6,262 bases of DNA from NCBI GenBank assembly GCA_009775705.1, contig VSQE01000101.1, positions 1 through 6,262 of the forward strand. Reading direction: 5' to 3'. Position numbers and translations under genes: made by a program. Positions within the stretch are counted from its first letter, which is position 1. The number at the start of each line of letters is the position of its first letter. This DNA is from Prevotellamassilia sp. (GTDB taxonomy: Bacteria > Bacteroidota > Bacteroidia > Bacteroidales > Bacteroidaceae). This document shows positions 4,174 to 6,262 of the stretch, piece after piece. Below the pieces are notes generated by a model. That model made no database searches. It had not been told where the DNA came from and saw nothing but the letters and a program-made list of their open reading frames with translations.

Positions 4174-6009
4174 TCAGAACGGGAAGATCAGGGGCAGGGC
4201 CACGATCATCACCACGGCCATGAGGAGCTGGAGGGGCAGGCCCACCTTGACGTAGTCCAGCGGCGTGTAGCTGCCGGCCGACATGACCAGCGCGTTGGGA
4301 GGTGTGGAGAAGGGCGAGGCAAAACACATGCTCGCCGCCACCGTCACGGCCATGAGCATCGGCACGGCATTCACGCCGCTCTCACTGGCGGCGCTCAAGG
4401 CGATGGGAGCCATCAGCACGGCCGTCACCGTGTTGGAAATGAAGAACGTGAGCACGGAGGTGGTCAGATAGACGGCCGCCAGCAACAGATAGGGGCCGCC
4501 ACCGCCGAAGGTGTCGACAAGGGTGCCCGAGATGAGGGTCGAGGCACCGGTCTTCTCCAATGCCACGGACATGGGCAGCATGGCTCCGAAAAGGATGATG
4601 CTCTCCCAATTGATGGTTTTGTAGGCGGCCTCCACACCCCGCAGACAGCCCGACACGATCATGGCCACAGCCGCCAACATCACGGCCGTTACCGGAGCTA
4701 CGGGGATGAAGTCGAAAGCCATGGCCGCCACCATCAGCAGCATGATGAGCGCCGCTACCGGCGCCTTGTAGTCCAGGGTGACGCGGGCGGCCTCCTTGAG
4801 CGGACTGCCCAGCACGACCCACTCGTCGTCGGTCTCGGTGAGGCGGGAGATGTTGCTCCAGGGTCCCTGTACGAGCATGACGTCTGAGGCATGGAGGCGG
4901 ATGTTCTTGATGTCCGTGAGCAGATAGGTGCTGTGGCGGCGTACGCCCAGCACGTTCAGGCCGAGCCGCTTGCGCAGGTCGGTCTCGGCCACCGTGCGAC
5001 CCGTGAATTTCGAGGTGGGCAGCAGCAGCACCTCGGCCATACCTACATCGTAGAAGCTCAGCCGCTTGCGCCGTTCCTTGCCCGACAACACTTCCAACCG
5101 GTTCTCGGCGGCCATGAGGCGCGTGCCCTCGGCCGGCCCCGTGAGGTAGAGCACATCGCCCTCGGCCAGCTTCACGTCGGCCACGGAAAACTGCGTCACG
5201 CGCCGCAGCAGACGGTTGTTTCCGGAGGTGGTGCGGCGCACCTCGATGACCGTCACGCCGTAGCGTCCGTATACATCCAGCTCCTTCACGGTGCGGCCCG
5301 TCACCTTCGCTCCGGCGGAGACGCGCAGACGCATCAGGCTCTCCGTGAGCCGGTATTCCTCGGCCAGCTGCTCCAGGCTCTTGCCGCCCCGGACGGCTGC
5401 CAAAGCCGACTTCCCGCGCAGGAACCACCGCGAAAGCGGGAGGAGGGCCGCCGTGCCCGTGACGATGCAGAGAATGCCTACCGGCGTGAACGAGAAGAAC
5501 GACAGCGGCTCATAGCCGGCATCGACCAGCGCATCGCGCACGATGAGGTTGGGCGGTGTACCAATGAGCGTGAGCATGCCGCCCATGCTGCCCGCAAAGG
5601 CTAAAGGCATGAGAAACCGCGAGGGCGACAGTCCTGCGCCGCGGGCCATGCTCACGACGATGGGAAGCATGAGGGCCACGGTGCCCGTGTTGCTCACGAA
5701 AGCCCCCACCGCCGCTGTGGCCGCCATGACGAGCACGAAGAGGCGGGTCTCGCTGGTGCCGGCCAGGCCCAGAATGCGGCTGCCGGCCATCTTGGCCAGA
5801 CCGGTGGAGAAGATGCCGCCGCCCACGATGAACAGGCCGGCCATCATGGCGACAACGGGATTGGAAAAACCGGAGAGGGCCTCTTCGGGGGTGAGGACAC
5901 CGCAGAGCACAAGGGCGAGGGCAGAGCATACGGCCACCAGGTCGGAGCGGACACGCCCCGAGACGAAGAGTGCGGCGGACAGAGCAAGAATGATGAGAGT
6001 CGCAATCAT
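4174..6009 (-). CDS. SLC13/DASS-family permease with two RCK_C domains
   Basis: This 611-aa inner-membrane transporter is of the divalent anion:sodium symporter type (ArsB/NhaD superfamily). Two membrane halves flank a soluble core. The first half (about 1-195) contains the signature FVSNTGTVALMLP (104-116) and the helical-hairpin tip GTPPNLIV (150-157); the second (about 415-611) repeats them as FISNTVTAVLMAP (523-535) and STPPNALV (568-575). Residues about 220-302 and 320-392 look like two TrkA-C/RCK_C ligand-binding domains, each with a KxxGRTVxExD motif (KVTGRTVKELD, KFTGRTVAETD). Relatives carry sulfate, dicarboxylates or other anions; the substrate cannot be read here. The core may gate transport by ligand binding, by analogy with other RCK_C proteins. 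The ATG at 6009 starts directly in the first hydrophobic helix, and a good -7 box lies 38 bases upstream. The gene appears monocistronic, and nothing ties it to threonine metabolism beyond position. Confidence 0.92.
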   Translation of the reverse strand: MIATLIILALSAALFVSGRVRSDLVAVCSALALVLCGVLTPEEALSGFSNPVVAMMAGLFIVGGGIFSTGLAKMAGSRILGLAGTSETRLFVLVMAATAAVGAFVSNTGTVALMLPIVVSMARGAGLSPSRFLMPLAFAGSMGGMLTLIGTPPNLIVRDALVDAGYEPLSFFSFTPVGILCIVTGTAALLPLSRWFLRGKSALAAVRGGKSLEQLAEEYRLTESLMRLRVSAGAKVTGRTVKELDVYGRYGVTVIEVRRTTSGNNRLLRRVTQFSVADVKLAEGDVLYLTGPAEGTRLMAAENRLEVLSGKERRKRLSFYDVGMAEVLLLPTSKFTGRTVAETDLRKRLGLNVLGVRRHSTYLLTDIKNIRLHASDVMLVQGPWSNISRLTETDDEWVVLGSPLKEAARVTLDYKAPVAALIMLLMVAAMAFDFIPVAPVTAVMLAAVAMIVSGCLRGVEAAYKTINWESIILFGAMLPMSVALEKTGASTLISGTLVDTFGGGGPYLLLAAVYLTTSVLTFFISNTVTAVLMAPIALSAASESGVNAVPMLMAVTVAASMCFASPFSTPPNALVMSAGSYTPLDYVKVGLPLQLLMAVVMIVALPLIFPF

Positions 6010-6046
6010 AAAAGTATGAAAATAGGGGATGAACCTGAATTTTCTT

Positions 6047-6054
6047 CAAAGGTA
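6047..6054 (-). promoter_or_regulatory. -7 element of the SLC13-type transporter gene
   Basis: The minus strand reads TACCTTTG, an exact TAnnTTTG match, 37 bases before the ATG, which implies a leader of about 30 bases. No TTTG occurs at the expected -33 spacing; the nearest (in AAGTTTGT) is 31 bases upstream of the -7 box. Confidence 0.55.
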
Positions 6055-6262
6055 CGCATAATATTCCGGCCGGCCCCGATTTTTACAAACTTTACGTACC
6101 GGCGCCTCGTGCGGCGGATTTCCGTTTTTTTCTTTTTGTGCAGTTTCCAGTCCGTGTCCTCCCTTTCGGAGGCCCCGCCGGAAGGCGGATGACCGACTTT
6201 TGCAAAAAGTGGGACAAACGTCCGGTCCGATCCGGCCTTCCCGTCTATAGGGGGGGCGGGTT
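6055..6262. other. Non-coding right end with three small hairpins
   Basis: No gene is seen. Two adjacent small stems occur: CCTCC/GGAGG (6158-6162 and 6168-6172) and CCGCC/GGCGG with a GGAA loop (6175-6179 and 6184-6188). A third, ACTTTT/AAAAGT, follows (6196-6201 and 6205-6210). A run of seven G lies at 6250-6256. This could be the leader or tail of a gene beyond the window. Confidence 0.4.

Noticed and set aside
4382..5428. Minus-strand 348-codon frame within the transporter gene
   Set aside because: It is the same strand shifted by one base. The product is Arg/His/Gly-rich without hydrophobic helices, whereas the main frame shows transporter motifs throughout.
4141..5604. Plus-strand frames of 248 and 237 codons opposite the transporter
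   Set aside because: They are low-complexity His/Gly/Arg-rich shadows of the GC-rich permease gene, and one starts inside the terminator stem.

Overview
The window looks like a chromosomal segment from a member of the Bacteroidales (Bacteroidetes). Three things suggest this. Several intergenic sites match the Bacteroidetes promoter signature (TTTG at -33, TAnnTTTG at -7). Gene starts lack an obvious Shine-Dalgarno sequence. The protein set (DedA-family protein, Kbl, short-chain-type threonine dehydrogenase, SLC13/DASS permease with RCK_C domains) fits that group. Coding regions are visibly GC-rich and intergenic regions are partly very AT-rich. The genus cannot be fixed by reading alone.

Layout. 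Positions 1-137 hold no gene but contain a perfect 26-bp hairpin (39-93) and a 10-bp tandem duplication. A DedA-family membrane protein is encoded on the minus strand (138-788). A roughly 970-base, gene-poor stretch follows (789-1756). It holds one weak 68-aa minus-strand ORF (1180-1386), a textbook Bacteroidetes promoter on the plus strand (1448-1479) followed within about 25 bases by an intrinsic-type hairpin terminator (1504-1530), four degenerate 21-bp tandem repeats (1545-1628), and a perfect 32-bp inverted repeat (1677-1759) that supplies the kbl stop codon.

The metabolic core is a divergent pair. kbl, minus strand (1757-2944), encodes glycine C-acetyltransferase (2-amino-3-ketobutyrate CoA ligase). 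The plus-strand gene at 3138-4094 encodes a short-chain dehydrogenase/reductase-type L-threonine 3-dehydrogenase. Together they would convert L-threonine through 2-amino-3-ketobutyrate to glycine and acetyl-CoA. The 193-base divergent region carries a 12-bp inverted repeat that may be the two -7 elements or an operator. The dehydrogenase gene converges on a minus-strand SLC13/DASS-type permease with two RCK_C domains (4174-6009), and a 17-bp GC-rich hairpin (4118-4155) between them should terminate both. Positions 6010-6262 hold the transporter promoter and a few small hairpins, with no gene.

The genes are mostly ordinary. I did not find a clear new multi-gene system. The least explained material is the 789-1756 stretch, especially the promoter-terminator unit and the in-frame heptad-encoding repeats.
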